Positions 30,276-40,821 of a stretch of DNA of 64,000 bases are shown piece by piece. The notes beneath the pieces are model-generated. The model was not told the origin of the DNA. It did no database searches and saw only the letters and a program-made list of their open reading frames with translations. Origin of the DNA: Mycobacterium stomatepiae (GTDB lineage: Bacteria; Actinomycetota; Actinomycetes; Mycobacteriales; Mycobacteriaceae); contig NZ_AP022587.1 in assembly GCF_010731715.1 (NCBI RefSeq), forward strand, positions 744,001 through 808,000, read 5' to 3'. The number at the start of each line of letters is the position of its first letter. Position 1 is the first letter of the stretch. Both the position numbers and the translations under genes were made by a program.

Positions 30276-32108
30276 CTAACTCGACTTCTTCTCGGCGACT
30301 GCCGCACTGAGGCCCTCGAGCAGGTCCTCGCCGGTGAGTTCCTTGAACCGGAGCAGCTGAAGTTCGGTGAATTCGGTGGTGTCGGCGGCCAGTACCGCGT
30401 CGAGGTCCTCGTCGTCGAGACGGAAGCTCCGGTGGTCGCGGGCCTTCTCCACCACATTGCGCACGAAGCCGGCGTTACCGAGTGTGTCGATGCCGCGAAT
30501 CAGATCCCCGTCTTCGGAGTAGCTTTCGTCGAGATAGAACCTGGTGTACGACGGCAGCAGGTCTTGGGCGGATTCCTCGGTGATGACGTCTTCGTTCTCC
30601 TGGCCCATCAACCGGGTCAGCGCGACCAACTCGTCGGGCGTGTAGCTGAAGAACTCGATGACTGTCGAAAAGCGCCGTCGCAGACCCTGGTTCACCTCGA
30701 GCATCTTGTCCATCGCCTTGGCATACCCCGCGCCGAACACCACCAGATCGTCGCGGTGGTTCTCCATGTAGAGCAGCAGGGTGTTGATGATCGCGTTGCC
30801 GTACGGGTCGCCCTGTTGGTAGCCCTTCTCGTGCAACGTATGCATCTCGTCGAAGAAGACGGCTCCGCCCAACGCTTCCTCGAGCATCTCTTCGGTGTTC
30901 TTCTCCGCGTCGGCCATGTAGCGGCCCAACAGCTTCGTTCGGCTGGTCTCCACCACCACGGGCTTGCGCAGCACCGTCAACCCGCACAGCTGCTTGCTGA
31001 AAGCGCGCGCCACCGAGGTCTTTCCGGTCCCGGGTGGGCCGAGCAACAAGGTATGGCGCGAGGTCACGGGCACCGGAAGGCCCATCTTCGCGCGAGCCAG
31101 ATTCACCCTGGTCGTGGACTTGATGAGTTTGATCTCCCGCTTCGCCCGTTCCATGCCCAGCATGGCGTTGAGCTCCTCGTCGCCCTCTTCGAGGTACTTG
31201 GCTGCCGTCTCAGCTTGACGGGCCGCCTCGTTCTCTTCCCGGGTCGGGGCGCTGTCCGGGTCCCACGGGTCGGTGCGGGCTTCAATGGTTTCCGGATCGG
31301 TGAGCACCAACTGGTAGTTGGGGTTGTCCAGGGCTTCGCGGGCCGGGCCGAACTTGGGGTCCCGGGAGTACACCCGGCGCAGCACCTCAACGGCTTCTTC
31401 CTCGCGTCCGAGGTGCCGCAGGCACATGCCTTGGGTGTACAGGGCGACATTGGCTGCGCCCGGTACCCGATCCGCCTCGATGGCGTCCTTGCTGCGCCGG
31501 ACCGCTTCCTCGAAGACCCCGAGCGATGCCAGCGCCGTGGTCGCCATCGCCGCGCCGGCGGCCTTCAATTCGGGATTACGCCAGATCTTTCCCTCGGGGA
31601 ATTGCACCAGCACGTCCGGCCATCGGCCGGCGCGGAAGTAGAGGATGCCGCGCACGTAGGCGATCAGCTCTTCGTCGATCGGTTGGCGCGGTTCGATGCC
31701 ATCGAGCAGCTTGACGGCTTCCTCGTAGCGCTTGGCCTCTGCGAGCGCCGCGGCGTACACGCACGCAAGCGACTCCACGCTCAGCACCGCCAGTCGCAGA
31801 AACAACCCGTCGGAGACGTCGGGATGAAACTGAATTTCCGTCACGCCGAGCCGACGGGTTTCCCAACCGAACGTGCCGGCTGCCGCCCAGGCGCCGGAAA
31901 TCACCTCGATGCTCTGGTCGCCCGCCAGCAGCCGGGCCAGCCAGGCGTCACACATCGCCGGGTCGAGCGTGGTGGCTGTGGTGAACATTCGTAGCGCCAC
32001 TTGCGGGTTATGGCTGGGCTGTAGGCCGTTGACGGAGATTCCCGACGCCAACAGGCCGGCGACCATGGCGTTACGGGCGTCCTCCGCCGCCGATTGGGGG
32101 CGGCTCAT
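30276..32108 (-). CDS. eccA5: ESX-5 AAA+ ATPase EccA5
   Basis: A 610-residue cytosolic ATPase of the type VII secretion system. The N-terminal half is a TPR-like helical array (residues 1-280). The AAA+ domain carries Walker [15 protein letters not shown] near residue 357 and Walker [13 protein letters not shown]. EccA is thought to recycle EspG chaperones and act on PE/PPE substrates. The length equals that of Rv1798. It overlaps the eccE5 stop by 4 bp and ends the ESX-5 run, about 130 bp before the M-box. Confidence 0.97.
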   Translation of the reverse strand: MSRPQSAAEDARNAMVAGLLASGISVNGLQPSHNPQVALRMFTTATTLDPAMCDAWLARLLAGDQSIEVISGAWAAAGTFGWETRRLGVTEIQFHPDVSDGLFLRLAVLSVESLACVYAAALAEAKRYEEAVKLLDGIEPRQPIDEELIAYVRGILYFRAGRWPDVLVQFPEGKIWRNPELKAAGAAMATTALASLGVFEEAVRRSKDAIEADRVPGAANVALYTQGMCLRHLGREEEAVEVLRRVYSRDPKFGPAREALDNPNYQLVLTDPETIEARTDPWDPDSAPTREENEAARQAETAAKYLEEGDEELNAMLGMERAKREIKLIKSTTRVNLARAKMGLPVPVTSRHTLLLGPPGTGKTSVARAFSKQLCGLTVLRKPVVVETSRTKLLGRYMADAEKNTEEMLEEALGGAVFFDEMHTLHEKGYQQGDPYGNAIINTLLLYMENHRDDLVVFGAGYAKAMDKMLEVNQGLRRRFSTVIEFFSYTPDELVALTRLMGQENEDVITEESAQDLLPSYTRFYLDESYSEDGDLIRGIDTLGNAGFVRNVVEKARDHRSFRLDDEDLDAVLAADTTEFTELQLLRFKELTGEDLLEGLSAAVAEKKSS

Positions 32109-33304
32109 TGCTCGGCAAGCAAGCGCTCAGCGCCCTCCCGCACCTGGCCTACCTGAAGCACTAAATCGTCGTCGGCAAGCAGCCCGCGGGTGGGCACCAC
32201 CAGCAGGGGGCGAGTCGTCGGAGCAGGCAGGCTGGCGCGTACCGCGGCCAGCTGGCGGCCGGTGAGCCGGTTGAGTCCGGAGGACACTCCGCGGGGCAGC
32301 CGGCTGTCGCTGTGGTAGCGCACCCAGCCCGAGACCTGGGGTTGGCCCTCGTCAGCGGTGACCTGAATGGTCACCACGGTTGCCTCGGCGTCCGGCAGCC
32401 ACAGCTCCTCTAGCGTCTCGGTGGTGATGTCCGACGGCGTCAACCAGAAGCTCGTCGCGAACCCGTTGAAGTGCTTGAGGTAACGCCAGCCGGGGCGGCT
32501 CCAGGTTGGTTCCAGGTCCGCCAGCACGGCGCTGTCGACCTCGGCGATCTCCTCGGAGGTCAATGGCCGGGGCGCGCAGCCCGGGGCGTCGAGATCCTGG
32601 ACCAGCCGCTCGGTCGCCGCGACCAGCGTGGAAGCCAGCGAATCGCGGGCCGCGACCGCGGCGACGTTGGACTGCGGGTTCATCCGCAGCACCAGCCAGG
32701 TGCGGCGCACGTACGAGGCGGGCTGATCACTGACCACCCCCCACTCTTCCGGACCCAACTTGTCGAGCTTGGACAACTCGGCGGCGTTGCCGCCACGGCG
32801 CATTTGCACCGAAACGATGTCGATGCCGTCGAGGTTGACGTCGAACTGGCGCAGTCCGGTGGCCACGGAACGCACCAGCAGGCTGGCCGGCGGGGCGCTC
32901 TTCTGGCGGTGGTGGCGCGAGGCCGTGTCGTCGTCGCCGTCCAGCGCGATCACGGTCACCAGGCGGCCGTCGTACTCACGCACCCCGACCTTGTCGCGTC
33001 CGAATCGGCGCTGGTAGTCAAGCGCGGGCGTGCACCCCGCGGCGAGCGTGGTGCCCGGGTCGGCCGACCAGTCCCAGAGCCATCCGGCCAAGCCGGACGT
33101 CACGGTGAGCCCGTGATGGGTGACCAGGGACAGCAGCACGATGATCGCCGAGATGCCGACCCCCACCCACCACGCGATGTGATACTGCCCCTGCCACGAG
33201 TCGGGGCAGTGACTGGCTATCAGCAAGATCCCGACGACGACCAAGAACACGACCGTGACTCGCGCCCACGACAAAGACAACCCAAACCTGCGCTGAGCCT
33301 TCAT
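32105..33304 (-). CDS. eccE5: ESX-5 membrane component EccE5
   Basis: A 399-residue inner-membrane protein. Two N-terminal hydrophobic segments ([16 protein letters not shown] and [15 protein letters not shown]) anchor a large soluble domain. EccE sits on the outside of the EccBCDE membrane complex. It is the Rv1797 ortholog, slightly shorter than that protein as I recall. Its stop overlaps eccA5 and its start is 19 bp from the mycP5 stop, indicating one transcript. Confidence 0.95.
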   Translation of the reverse strand: MKAQRRFGLSLSWARVTVVFLVVVGILLIASHCPDSWQGQYHIAWWVGVGISAIIVLLSLVTHHGLTVTSGLAGWLWDWSADPGTTLAAGCTPALDYQRRFGRDKVGVREYDGRLVTVIALDGDDDTASRHHRQKSAPPASLLVRSVATGLRQFDVNLDGIDIVSVQMRRGGNAAELSKLDKLGPEEWGVVSDQPASYVRRTWLVLRMNPQSNVAAVAARDSLASTLVAATERLVQDLDAPGCAPRPLTSEEIAEVDSAVLADLEPTWSRPGWRYLKHFNGFATSFWLTPSDITTETLEELWLPDAEATVVTIQVTADEGQPQVSGWVRYHSDSRLPRGVSSGLNRLTGRQLAAVRASLPAPTTRPLLVVPTRGLLADDDLVLQVGQVREGAERLLAEQ

Positions 33305-33323
33305 TGCTTTTACTGCTCCGCCC

Positions 33324-35213
33324 TTATTGTTGCTGCCTGCGGCGCTTCATCAACGTCGCGATACCGAACACTGCGCCGCCTATCAGTAGTGCTGCGGTCA
33401 ATCCCCCGGCCGCGACCCACACCGGCAACATGTCGCGGTGCGGGGGCGGTTTCGGCACGTTCAACGGTATCGACAGTTGCTGTGGCGGCTTCAGCGGGCC
33501 GTCGGGAATGTCCCAGGTCAGCGCCGCGACCGGGTCGACGACGCCGTAACCGAGCTGGTTGTCGACCCCGCGGGAGGGTGCCCGCGCGGAGCGCTCCAGC
33601 CGGTTGATCACTTGATATGCGGACAACTGGGGGTACTTGGCGCGGACCAGCGCGGCTACCCCGGACACGATCGCGGCCGAGAAGCTGGTGCCGCTGGGAA
33701 CCAGCAGCGAGTTGTCCGGCCCGTCGATCGCGTTGATCAGGCCGTCATCCCGCGGCGAGAGCCCGATGACGTCGCTTCCGGGTGCGGCGATTCCGACCCA
33801 CGGACCGGCGACGCTCGACGGCCCCTGCCCCTGGCTGCCCTGGGTCTGTGGATGACCTTCCGAGTCCACCGCCCCGACGGTCAAGACGTAGTCGCTGAAC
33901 CAGGACGGCGTCACCACGGTGGTCACGGCGCTCCAGTCGCGCGGGTCCTTGGGCTTGAGCGGGTCGAAGATCGGGTTCTGCTTGCAGTCCTTTTTGCTGG
34001 TATCGCCGGCGGCGGCCACGATGACGGCGTTGCGGTCGACCGCCGCGTAACGGACTGCCGCTCCCAGTGCGCGCTGATCGATGATGTTGCGCGCACTCAT
34101 GCAGGTCACATCGGAGATGTTGATCACCGAGGCACCCATGTTGGCGGCGTGCACGATTGCGCGTGCCATCGTCTCGACGCCGGAGATCTTCGCCGACGTC
34201 TGCGGGTCCTCGTCGCCGGTGTAGGCGTCCTTGAGGCCGAAGGCCTGGCTGGACTGGCGGATCGAGATGATGTCGACGTCGGGGGCAATACCGCTGTAGG
34301 CGTCGGGCCCGGCGGACGGTGCCGGCGGTGGTGCGGGCGGCGGCGGCGCCAACGGGTGCGGATTGCCGACGTGAATCGTTTGCCCGCCACCGGAGTAGTT
34401 CGGGATCGTCACGGTGCCGCCGCCGTGGTCAGCGGCTCCCGGGTTGGCCGGGCCGGGCGGCGGACCGACCGGAGCAGCAGGAGCCGCGGGCGGAGCCACC
34501 GGGGCCTGCTGAGGTGGTGACGCGGGACCCGCGGGTCCGGCCGGGGGCTCCTGCGACGGCGGGGCCGCGGGTGGCTGCGGCATCCACGGTGGCACGTTCT
34601 CTGGCGGCGGCGCGGGAACCATCGTCACCGTCTGCGGCAACGGCGAGAGCGTCACGGTCTGCGGCGGCGGAGCTTTCGGCGGCGCTTCCGTGGTCGGAAT
34701 GGTGACCGGTTTGCGCGGTCCCGCCGCTGGCGGTGGTGGTGCGCCGTTTGCCGGCGCGGCGCCTATCATCGACGCCACAATCGTGCCGTGGGCATCGCAG
34801 TCGGACAGCCCGTCGCCGCCCATGATGTAGTCCCCGCCGGGAATCAGATGCGGAAACCGCGGGTGCGGCGTCACACCCGTATCGATGACGGCGACCTTGA
34901 CCCCCGCGCCACGGCCGAACTGCCATGCCTCCTGCATGTTCAGCATGTCCATGTACTTAGGCTGCAGCTTGAAATCGGTGCCCGGCAACACCCCGACCTC
35001 GGTGCAGTACGAGTTCTGATTCATCGGCGCCGGTGGCCCCGGCGGACCGCCCGGCGGCACTGCCGCCGGGTCGATCGTCGGCGGCGATATCGCGTACGCG
35101 GGTGGTAAGCCGGCTAGCGAACCGGACGTGAGCAAGAGTGCGGCGATCGCCGCACGGAATACGCGCCTACGCCACACCTTGCCGTTACCGGTACCGGATG
35201 GCCGCATAGACAT
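33324..35213 (-). CDS. mycP5: ESX-5 subtilisin-like protease, mycosin MycP5
   Basis: A 629-residue membrane-anchored serine protease needed for ESX-5 stability. The signal peptide spans about residues 15-40 ([21 protein letters not shown]). The triad is Asp in [12 protein letters not shown] (near 108), His in [14 protein letters not shown] (near 140) and Ser in [13 protein letters not shown] (near 508). A proline-rich insert covers roughly residues 155-310, longer than in most mycosins. The C-terminal anchor is [27 protein letters not shown] followed by KRRRQQQ. The start overlaps eccD5 by 29 bp; ATG 35207 is an alternative. Confidence 0.96.
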   Translation of the reverse strand: MSMRPSGTGNGKVWRRRVFRAAIAALLLTSGSLAGLPPAYAISPPTIDPAAVPPGGPPGPPAPMNQNSYCTEVGVLPGTDFKLQPKYMDMLNMQEAWQFGRGAGVKVAVIDTGVTPHPRFPHLIPGGDYIMGGDGLSDCDAHGTIVASMIGAAPANGAPPPPAAGPRKPVTIPTTEAPPKAPPPQTVTLSPLPQTVTMVPAPPPENVPPWMPQPPAAPPSQEPPAGPAGPASPPQQAPVAPPAAPAAPVGPPPGPANPGAADHGGGTVTIPNYSGGGQTIHVGNPHPLAPPPPAPPPAPSAGPDAYSGIAPDVDIISIRQSSQAFGLKDAYTGDEDPQTSAKISGVETMARAIVHAANMGASVINISDVTCMSARNIIDQRALGAAVRYAAVDRNAVIVAAAGDTSKKDCKQNPIFDPLKPKDPRDWSAVTTVVTPSWFSDYVLTVGAVDSEGHPQTQGSQGQGPSSVAGPWVGIAAPGSDVIGLSPRDDGLINAIDGPDNSLLVPSGTSFSAAIVSGVAALVRAKYPQLSAYQVINRLERSARAPSRGVDNQLGYGVVDPVAALTWDIPDGPLKPPQQLSIPLNVPKPPPHRDMLPVWVAAGGLTAALLIGGAVFGIATLMKRRRQQQ

Positions 35214-36696
35214 TCATCAACCACAACGCCAGCGGGAAGATCGGCATCAGGCAGACGTATTCAATCCATTCCACAAACTTGCGGAACAGGGGGCTGTAGA
35301 TGCTGTTCGGCACGACCGCCGCCGACACCAGGCCCGCCGCGGGAAGCAGCACCAGGATCCCCGCACAGACCGACACCGAAAGCGGCGACTGCAGCTCGAG
35401 GGCGTAGCGCACCACGACCGTCGCGACGATCGCCACGGACGTCCCGGCCAGGGTGATCGCCTGCAAGCGGTCCACGTAGGAGCGGCCGCGGAGCATCAGA
35501 AAGCCAGCGCTGAAGCCGGCTAGCAGCAGCGGCAGCCACCGTTGCCCGGTGTGCGGGTCCGACAGCCCCGCCAGCGAGACCACCATCACCACGCCGAAGC
35601 CGATCAGCAGGCCCGACAGGAAGGACCGGGCACGCTCTGCTTGCAACAGCACATCGCGCACCGACGCGGGTCCCTCGAGCACCGGCGGGCCACCGCCGGT
35701 GCGGGTCACGGTGGTGGGCAGGTCGGGCCGCGCCTCGAAGACCCAGCGGCTAGTGGCCGACGGGAACACCGGCAACCGGATCCCGGACAGTCGCCGAGAC
35801 ATGGCCGGCGCGCACTGGTAGCCGATCACGCAGACCAGCACGATGGTCGTCAACATGGTGACGGCGCTGGTCATCGCGACCATCCGCGCCAGGGCCGCAA
35901 TCGTGGTCAACGAACCGACGGTGACGATCGCAGTGTACAACCCGAGCCGTCGTCCGGTGAACCGGAGGGCCAGGATCGCGGCGATGGTGAGGACACCGAA
36001 GCCCAACACGGCGTGCGGCGATCCGACACCGCCGGGTGGGGCCCCGGCCGCGGCGATCGCCAGCGGCCCCAGGCTGCTTAGCAGCATGATGTCGGCGACG
36101 CGCCGATCGGCCTGCGTTTGAGCGCGCATCAGCAGCATCATCGATACGCCCAGCGCGACCGCGGCGATGACCGCGGCGTAGATGGTGGTCAGCCACGAGT
36201 TGTGGTGCCAGCGCCACCAGCCCAGCAGCACCGAGGCGAGGAGCACGCCGCCGGCCACCATCGTGGCTCCGACCTGCACGGCAACGACCGGGTCTATCGC
36301 CGCGAACCGCTTACTCAGGTTCTGCGAGACCGCGGTGGAGATGTGCTCGATGACCTGCGAGCGCTTTTCGGTGTCGGCGACGAACCGGATCCACAGGCGG
36401 TCCCCGTCGAGAACGTCCTGCTCGCTCAGCGATTGAGTGGCCCGCAGCGGCGAGCCGTCGACCAGGCACAACGCCCACTTGCCGCGACCGGTCGCCTCCA
36501 GTGGGGTCTCACCGAGTTCGCGCAGGCGGCTGTTGACCACCTTGAGTAGCGGTTCGGTCATCACCGAGACCGGGGCGTTGGCGTCCAACAGCACGCCGAT
36601 CTGGACGCCCTCGCCGGCCATGATGCCGACTACGACAGCCCGCGGCTGTGAGATTCCCTCAATATCAGTCTGTGGCGCATCAGCTACCGCAGTCAT
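35185..36696 (-). CDS. eccD5: ESX-5 membrane channel component EccD5
   Basis: A 503-residue polytopic protein. The N-terminal 120 residues form the ubiquitin-like cytosolic domain (ISQPRAVVVGIMAGEGVQIGVLLDANAPVSV...). About 11 membrane helices follow, beginning VAVQVGATMVAGGVLLASVLLGWW. EccD dimers line the ESX pore complex. It is the Rv1795 ortholog. Its 3' end overlaps the mycP5 start. A 260-bp gap separates it from espG5, so it may also have its own promoter. Confidence 0.96.
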   Translation of the reverse strand: MTAVADAPQTDIEGISQPRAVVVGIMAGEGVQIGVLLDANAPVSVMTEPLLKVVNSRLRELGETPLEATGRGKWALCLVDGSPLRATQSLSEQDVLDGDRLWIRFVADTEKRSQVIEHISTAVSQNLSKRFAAIDPVVAVQVGATMVAGGVLLASVLLGWWRWHHNSWLTTIYAAVIAAVALGVSMMLLMRAQTQADRRVADIMLLSSLGPLAIAAAGAPPGGVGSPHAVLGFGVLTIAAILALRFTGRRLGLYTAIVTVGSLTTIAALARMVAMTSAVTMLTTIVLVCVIGYQCAPAMSRRLSGIRLPVFPSATSRWVFEARPDLPTTVTRTGGGPPVLEGPASVRDVLLQAERARSFLSGLLIGFGVVMVVSLAGLSDPHTGQRWLPLLLAGFSAGFLMLRGRSYVDRLQAITLAGTSVAIVATVVVRYALELQSPLSVSVCAGILVLLPAAGLVSAAVVPNSIYSPLFRKFVEWIEYVCLMPIFPLALWLMNVYAAIRYR

Positions 36697-36956
36697 CGGG
36701 CTGCACCCCCTGTCGTGGTGAACGTGTGGCTCCGGGTCGCCAATCGCGCGGAGGGTTCTGTCGACCTACTCACCGAGGCTCTGGAAAGTAGCAGTTCGAC
36801 GTTTTTCAATTTCATTTACCCTGCCTCGCGATTGCTGAATCCGGTGACACTGAGTTTCACATTTGCTGCCTATTATCTGTGAAGTATGGCGCCTTCGAGG
36901 CTTTGCCGCACCCTGAGTTCAAAAGCGTTACAAGCCTTAACAATTGATACTTCTCG
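36697..36956. other. intergenic region between espG5 and eccD5
   Basis: About 260 bp, A+T-rich near 36780-36960, without a gene. It could hold a promoter for eccD5-mycP5-eccE5-eccA5. I see no convincing hairpin or operator. Confidence 0.35.
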
Positions 36957-37859
36957 TTACACCCTGCTGTGGGTCTTCCACTCGCCGTACGGAAGTGTAT
37001 CCAGTACGGTTTTGACGCCAACTTGCACCAGCTGGGGGGTTGCCGGGCAGATGGCGAGCCAGGCCTCCCCCGAACCGGCGGTCCGCGCCTGTTGGTAAAG
37101 CGCGATACGGCCGCCCGAACCATCCTTTAGCGAAAGCACCGAAGCGCTGGGGCCTTTGGCGTCGTCTCGGTATTGGCGCGCATACACAGCAACCTCGGCT
37201 GCCGGATCCGAAAGCGCCTGGCCCAGCGCGGCAACGGTGGCGGCGCTGATGCCCATCCGGCGCAGATCGCCGCCGGAGAACACGTTGAAGCCGGACTCTT
37301 GCCACGACTTGGTGGCTTCGAGCATGTCGTCTAGCGGCACGTTGACCGCGTTGATCGCGGCGGGCTCTGCGTGGTGGATCGATTCCAGGCCGTCCAGCAC
37401 CAGGGCTGCGATCGACGCGCTGTCCGCGACCGCGACGTCGTCGACGGTGATATCGGCACCAACGCGGACCGCCGAGACCCAATGCTGGCCGCGTCGGGCC
37501 AGGACCACCCGGAACTCGTTGTCCGGGATATCGCGAGAGCCCGGGGGCTGAGTCTCGTCGTCCACGACGCCGTAGAGCAGCTTGCCTCGCGACAGCAGAG
37601 CGATGACCTCTAGATCCGGCGCGGCGAGTACCCGCATCCGCGCCGCTACTTCCTCGTTGACCGCGTCGTCGACGACAATGCGCTGCTCACGCATCACCTT
37701 CATGCCTGGGTGGTCGTTGAGCCAGTCGCTGCTGTCGGTGGATACGTAAGGACGGCAGCGAAGTTCCGGAGCGACGTGCCGGATGTCCAGTAATGCTTGG
37801 AGCATCCAGAAGCCGTCGACGTTGACGGTGATGTCGGTGCGAGTGCTCTGTTGGTCCAT
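36957..37859 (-). CDS. espG5: ESX-5 PE/PPE chaperone EspG5
   Basis: A 300-residue cytosolic chaperone that binds the tip of the PPE protein in PE-PPE heterodimers and delivers them to ESX-5. The sequence begins MDQQSTRTDITVNVDGFWMLQALLDI and ends YGEWKTHSRV, matching Rv1794 in length. I chose ATG 37859 because upstream residues in the frame look non-coding and a stem-loop lies just before it. It is separated from esxN by that stem-loop, which may reduce its expression relative to the Esx pair. Confidence 0.96.
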   Translation of the reverse strand: MDQQSTRTDITVNVDGFWMLQALLDIRHVAPELRCRPYVSTDSSDWLNDHPGMKVMREQRIVVDDAVNEEVAARMRVLAAPDLEVIALLSRGKLLYGVVDDETQPPGSRDIPDNEFRVVLARRGQHWVSAVRVGADITVDDVAVADSASIAALVLDGLESIHHAEPAAINAVNVPLDDMLEATKSWQESGFNVFSGGDLRRMGISAATVAALGQALSDPAAEVAVYARQYRDDAKGPSASVLSLKDGSGGRIALYQQARTAGSGEAWLAICPATPQLVQVGVKTVLDTLPYGEWKTHSRV

Positions 37860-37898
37860 TAGTACCCCAGACGGTTGTTGTGCACGGTAACCGCAGGA

Positions 37899-37934
37899 CG
37901 CGGCAGCACACCCAAAGTATGGTGTGCTGCCGCG
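37899..37934 (-). terminator. 14-bp perfect stem-loop between esxN and espG5
   Basis: CGCGGCAGCACACC and GGTGTGCTGCCGCG pair exactly around an 8-base loop, 17 bp after the esxN stop. No U-run follows. It likely acts as a partial terminator or RNA-stability element that uncouples esxMN from espG5. Confidence 0.65.
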
Positions 37935-37950
37935 CCTGAAGTTTCGGGTA

Positions 37951-38235
37951 TCAGGCCCAGCTGGACCCGACGGCGCTGTCGGTGCTGGCCATGTTGTTGC
38001 CGGCACTTTGCACCTTCTGCCCGTGCTGGTTGGCCTGCTCGTAGATCACCTGGAAGTTGCGACCCAACTGGGTGATGAACTCCTGGCACGCCACCGAACC
38101 GGCGCCACCCCAGAAGTCACCGGCAGCCAACACATCGCGAACGATGGCCTGGTGCTCGGCCTCCAACGAGGCGGCCTGCGCGCGAATCAACGCGCCATGC
38201 GCGTCCACATCTCCGAACTGGTAATTAATGCTCAT
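37951..38235 (-). CDS. esxN: ESX-5 WXG100 protein EsxN
   Basis: A 94-residue secreted WXG100 protein of the QILSS/Mtb9.9 group: MSINYQFGDVDAHGALIRAQAASLEAEHQAIVRDV, with the turn motif WGG in GDFWGGAG. It pairs with EsxM as an antiparallel four-helix bundle and is exported by ESX-5. The length and sequence match Rv1793. It lies 48 bp after esxM on the same transcript. Confidence 0.97.
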   Translation of the reverse strand: MSINYQFGDVDAHGALIRAQAASLEAEHQAIVRDVLAAGDFWGGAGSVACQEFITQLGRNFQVIYEQANQHGQKVQSAGNNMASTDSAVGSSWA

Positions 38236-38283
38236 AGCGTTTTCTCCTAAGGTCTGAAAGTTACCCAGCCGTAGCTATGACGG

Positions 38284-38580
38284 CTAGTGACTGAGGGCCT
38301 GCTGCGAGGCCTGCTCTTGCGTCTCGTAATTGTTCGCGTCACGGATCAGCCCGTCACGCACGCCGTGGAGCATGTTGACAATGTTGTTGAACGCCTGGTT
38401 CATCTGACCCATCGTGTCGTACGACGTGGCCTGGGCCTGACCGCTCCAGCCCGCACCGGCGATGTTCATCGACGACGCCCACATCTTGCGAGCCTCATCC
38501 GACACCGTCTGCGCATGCATCTCAAAACGGCCCGCCATCGCACGCATCGCGTGCGGGTCGGTCATAAAACGTGTTGCCAT
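38284..38580 (-). CDS. esxM: ESX-5 WXG100 protein EsxM, full length
   Basis: A 98-residue WXG100 partner of Esx[35 protein letters not shown], turn motif GWSG, and C-terminal [14 protein letters not shown] carrying the YxxxE secretion signal. The gene is intact here, whereas as I recall an internal stop truncates it in some M. tuberculosis lineages. It is the first Esx gene downstream of PE19, with a 234-bp leader that could hold a separate promoter. Confidence 0.97.
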   Translation of the reverse strand: MATRFMTDPHAMRAMAGRFEMHAQTVSDEARKMWASSMNIAGAGWSGQAQATSYDTMGQMNQAFNNIVNMLHGVRDGLIRDANNYETQEQASQQALSH

Positions 38581-38814
38581 GTTGCCTTTACTCCTTCATT
38601 ACTTGCGATCCGAGATTTTGTTGTGGATAGCGATGATTCGACCGGGTTACGAGTACTGATGTAACCGCCGAACCGGATACCTAAGGATGTTCCCCCTCCT
38701 AACCAGCACCCCGCGGACCACCTACTCACTGAGAAAGTTTGCCCGACCACTGAGCGACTGGCGCGGAACCCACTTCGCTGTGGGCGTCCTTAAGCCCCAA
38801 ACGACGAAAGCCAG

Positions 38815-39114
38815 TTAGCCGGCAGCGGCCGCGTTAGCGGCTTCCGTAGCCGCGTACGAACCCGAGCTGATCGACAGCGTGTTCACAAACTGCTCGTGAA
38901 TCGCCGTCGCCTGAGCGCTGACTGCCTGATACATCTGTGCATGTGCGGCAAACTGAGCCGCAGTAAGCGCCGAAACCTCGTCGGCCGCTGCCGGCACCAC
39001 CCCGGTCGTCGGGGCCGCCGCAGCCGCGTTCTGGGCGCTCAGAGCAGAACCGATACCCTGCAGGGTCCCGGCTGCAGCGGCCAAAGCCTCCGGCTGTGTC
39101 GTCACAAACGACAT
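38815..39114 (-). CDS. PE19: PE protein (PE19-like)
   Basis: A 99-residue PE protein consisting only of the PE domain: MSFVTTQPEALAAAAGTLQGIGSALSAQ ... SALTAAQFAAHAQMYQAVSAQATAIHEQFVNTL. The GGAGGAGG ribosome-binding site precedes ATG 39114. It is nearly identical to the PE18-like gene at 40822, differing at only a few residues, which implies recent duplication or gene conversion. The C-terminal YAATEAANAAAAG contains the YxxxE-type secretion signal. It lies upstream of esxM, as PE19 does in H37Rv. Confidence 0.92.
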   Translation of the reverse strand: MSFVTTQPEALAAAAGTLQGIGSALSAQNAAAAAPTTGVVPAAADEVSALTAAQFAAHAQMYQAVSAQATAIHEQFVNTLSISSGSYAATEAANAAAAG

Positions 39115-39204
39115 ATTGATTCCTCCTCCATAATCCCCAAACTCTCCGATGAGAGTAGATAACAGTGTTGAGTAAAGCCTGGTACGTGGACCGCCCGTTC
39201 GCAA

Positions 39205-39587
39205 TTGTTCACCGAACGGTACGGTGAATTCACTTTTAGTAACGACACAGTAACAGCGTCAGGCCGCTTTTGGGGGCCCTGAGCAGCGAAATCGCCACAC
39301 TGGCAGAGTCTGACCTCCATGGTTGTCAAGAGTCTGCTGGCAGGGGCGTTGACGAGCGCCGAGGTGGCGGCCGCCGGGATAAAATCTCGTCGCCGGGAAC
39401 TCGCGCGGGCGGTGCCGACGCAGCTAACGGCTTCTTGCATTCCGGACTGCCGCGTGTACGGACTTTCCACCATGTCAGCGCCCAAGAACCTGCCGGTAGG
39501 CGTCGTTGTGGCTGTCGGCCAGCAATTGCCGGCACCTGGGCCTGCGTCAGGGCGAACACTCTGCCGGCGCAGGCGTCATCAAGTGGG
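39205..39587. other. intergenic region; PPE27 locus missing
   Basis: About 380 bp between PE19 and the next PPE gene. In H37Rv, PPE27 lies between PE19 and PPE26; I see no PPE27 fragment here. The right-hand part of the PE19 leader holds TTCA motifs at 39208 and 39229 (21 bp apart) and an inverted repeat TTCACCG/CGGTGAA at 39208-39228. Confidence 0.45.
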
Positions 39588-40811
39588 TCAGCCCGCGAAG
39601 GGTGGGCGGGCCATGACGGTGGGGCGGAAGCCGTACCGGGGGCCCGAGGCGCCGAAGCCGCCCTGGCCGCCCATGCCCGCTAGTGGCATGCCGCCGAGCA
39701 GGTTGCCCGAGCCGGCGGCCTCCGGGGCCGCGCTGATCGCACTGACGGGAACGGCCGCGGCGTGGCTGACCGCCGGAGCGGCACCCGACCAGACCGCCGG
39801 AACCGACAACCGGCCGACCGAGGCCGCGTTGCCCAAACCGGCCGCCACCGCCGGCGCCGCGTGGGCACCGCCACCGAGCATCCCACCCAGACCCGCGAGG
39901 CCTTTGGGCGCGGCGGCAGCCGCGCTGGCGGCCGCGCCCCCGAGGGCCCCGGTACTTTTGGCGATCTGCACACCACTGTTGCCCATACCGACGGAGAAGT
40001 ACGGCAGACCCTCGGTGTTGTAGGCGAAACCGGCGAACGGGCTCAGACCGTTGATGAACGTGGCGAAGCTGCTGGGCAGGATCGTCTGCCCGGTCAACAG
40101 GAACCACAGTTCGGTGAAGGGGTCCGTGGGCGTAGCTGCCGCTGCTTGGGCCGCCGGTGTCGCCGCGGCCTGCAGGGTTTTGGGCGTCTGCTGGATCGCA
40201 TCCGCGGTCGTCTGCGCGGCATTGCCCGTCCCGGTCGCCGACGCCGCCGACGTCGCCGCATCCTGCTTGGCCTGAGCGTCCTGGGTGGTCACCTCGGGGG
40301 CCGCTTCGAACGGAGTCACCTTCGTCGCACTCGAGGACTGCGCCGCGTAGCTGTACATCGTGGTCGCGTCTTGCGCCCAGAACTGGCTGTACTGCGCCTC
40401 GAGCTGAGCGATGACGCCGGTGTTTTGGCCCAGCACGTTGCTCTGCATCGCCTGGGTCAGCAGCGCGCGGTTCTGGGCGATCAGCGGCGGCGGCACCACC
40501 GACGCGAACGCCGTCTCAAACGCCGCCGACGCCGAGTCGAGCTGCTGGGCGGCCTCTTCGGCCTGGGTGGCGGTGGTCTTCATCCACGCCACGTACGGGG
40601 TCAAGGCCTGCACCGCCGCCGCCGAGGCCGCCCCGAGCCACTCCTCGCTGGACAGCTGAGTGATCACGTTGTCGTAGCCCGTCGCGGCCGAATTCAGCTC
40701 GGCGGCAAGTGACCGCCAGGCCGAGGCAGCCGTCGTCATCGACGTCGAACCCGCACCCGAATACATCCGGGCGGAGTTCACATCGGGAGGGAGAGCCCCA
40801 AAATCGATCAT
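39588..40811 (-). CDS. PPE-SVP protein (PPE26-like)
   Basis: A 407-residue PPE protein: MIDFGALPPDVNSARMYSGAGSTSMTTAASAWRSLAAEL, with EWLGAASAAAVQALTPYVAWM, SVP-type motif VGRLSVPAVWSGAAPAV, and C-terminal YGFRPTVMARPPFAG. It starts 10 bp after the PE18-like stop, so the two are a cognate PE-PPE pair in one operon. By position it matches PPE26 (Rv1789). Export via EspG5/ESX-5 is expected. Confidence 0.92.
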   Translation of the reverse strand: MIDFGALPPDVNSARMYSGAGSTSMTTAASAWRSLAAELNSAATGYDNVITQLSSEEWLGAASAAAVQALTPYVAWMKTTATQAEEAAQQLDSASAAFETAFASVVPPPLIAQNRALLTQAMQSNVLGQNTGVIAQLEAQYSQFWAQDATTMYSYAAQSSSATKVTPFEAAPEVTTQDAQAKQDAATSAASATGTGNAAQTTADAIQQTPKTLQAAATPAAQAAAATPTDPFTELWFLLTGQTILPSSFATFINGLSPFAGFAYNTEGLPYFSVGMGNSGVQIAKSTGALGGAAASAAAAAPKGLAGLGGMLGGGAHAAPAVAAGLGNAASVGRLSVPAVWSGAAPAVSHAAAVPVSAISAAPEAAGSGNLLGGMPLAGMGGQGGFGASGPRYGFRPTVMARPPFAG

Positions 40812-40821
40812 CGTGGTCCCC

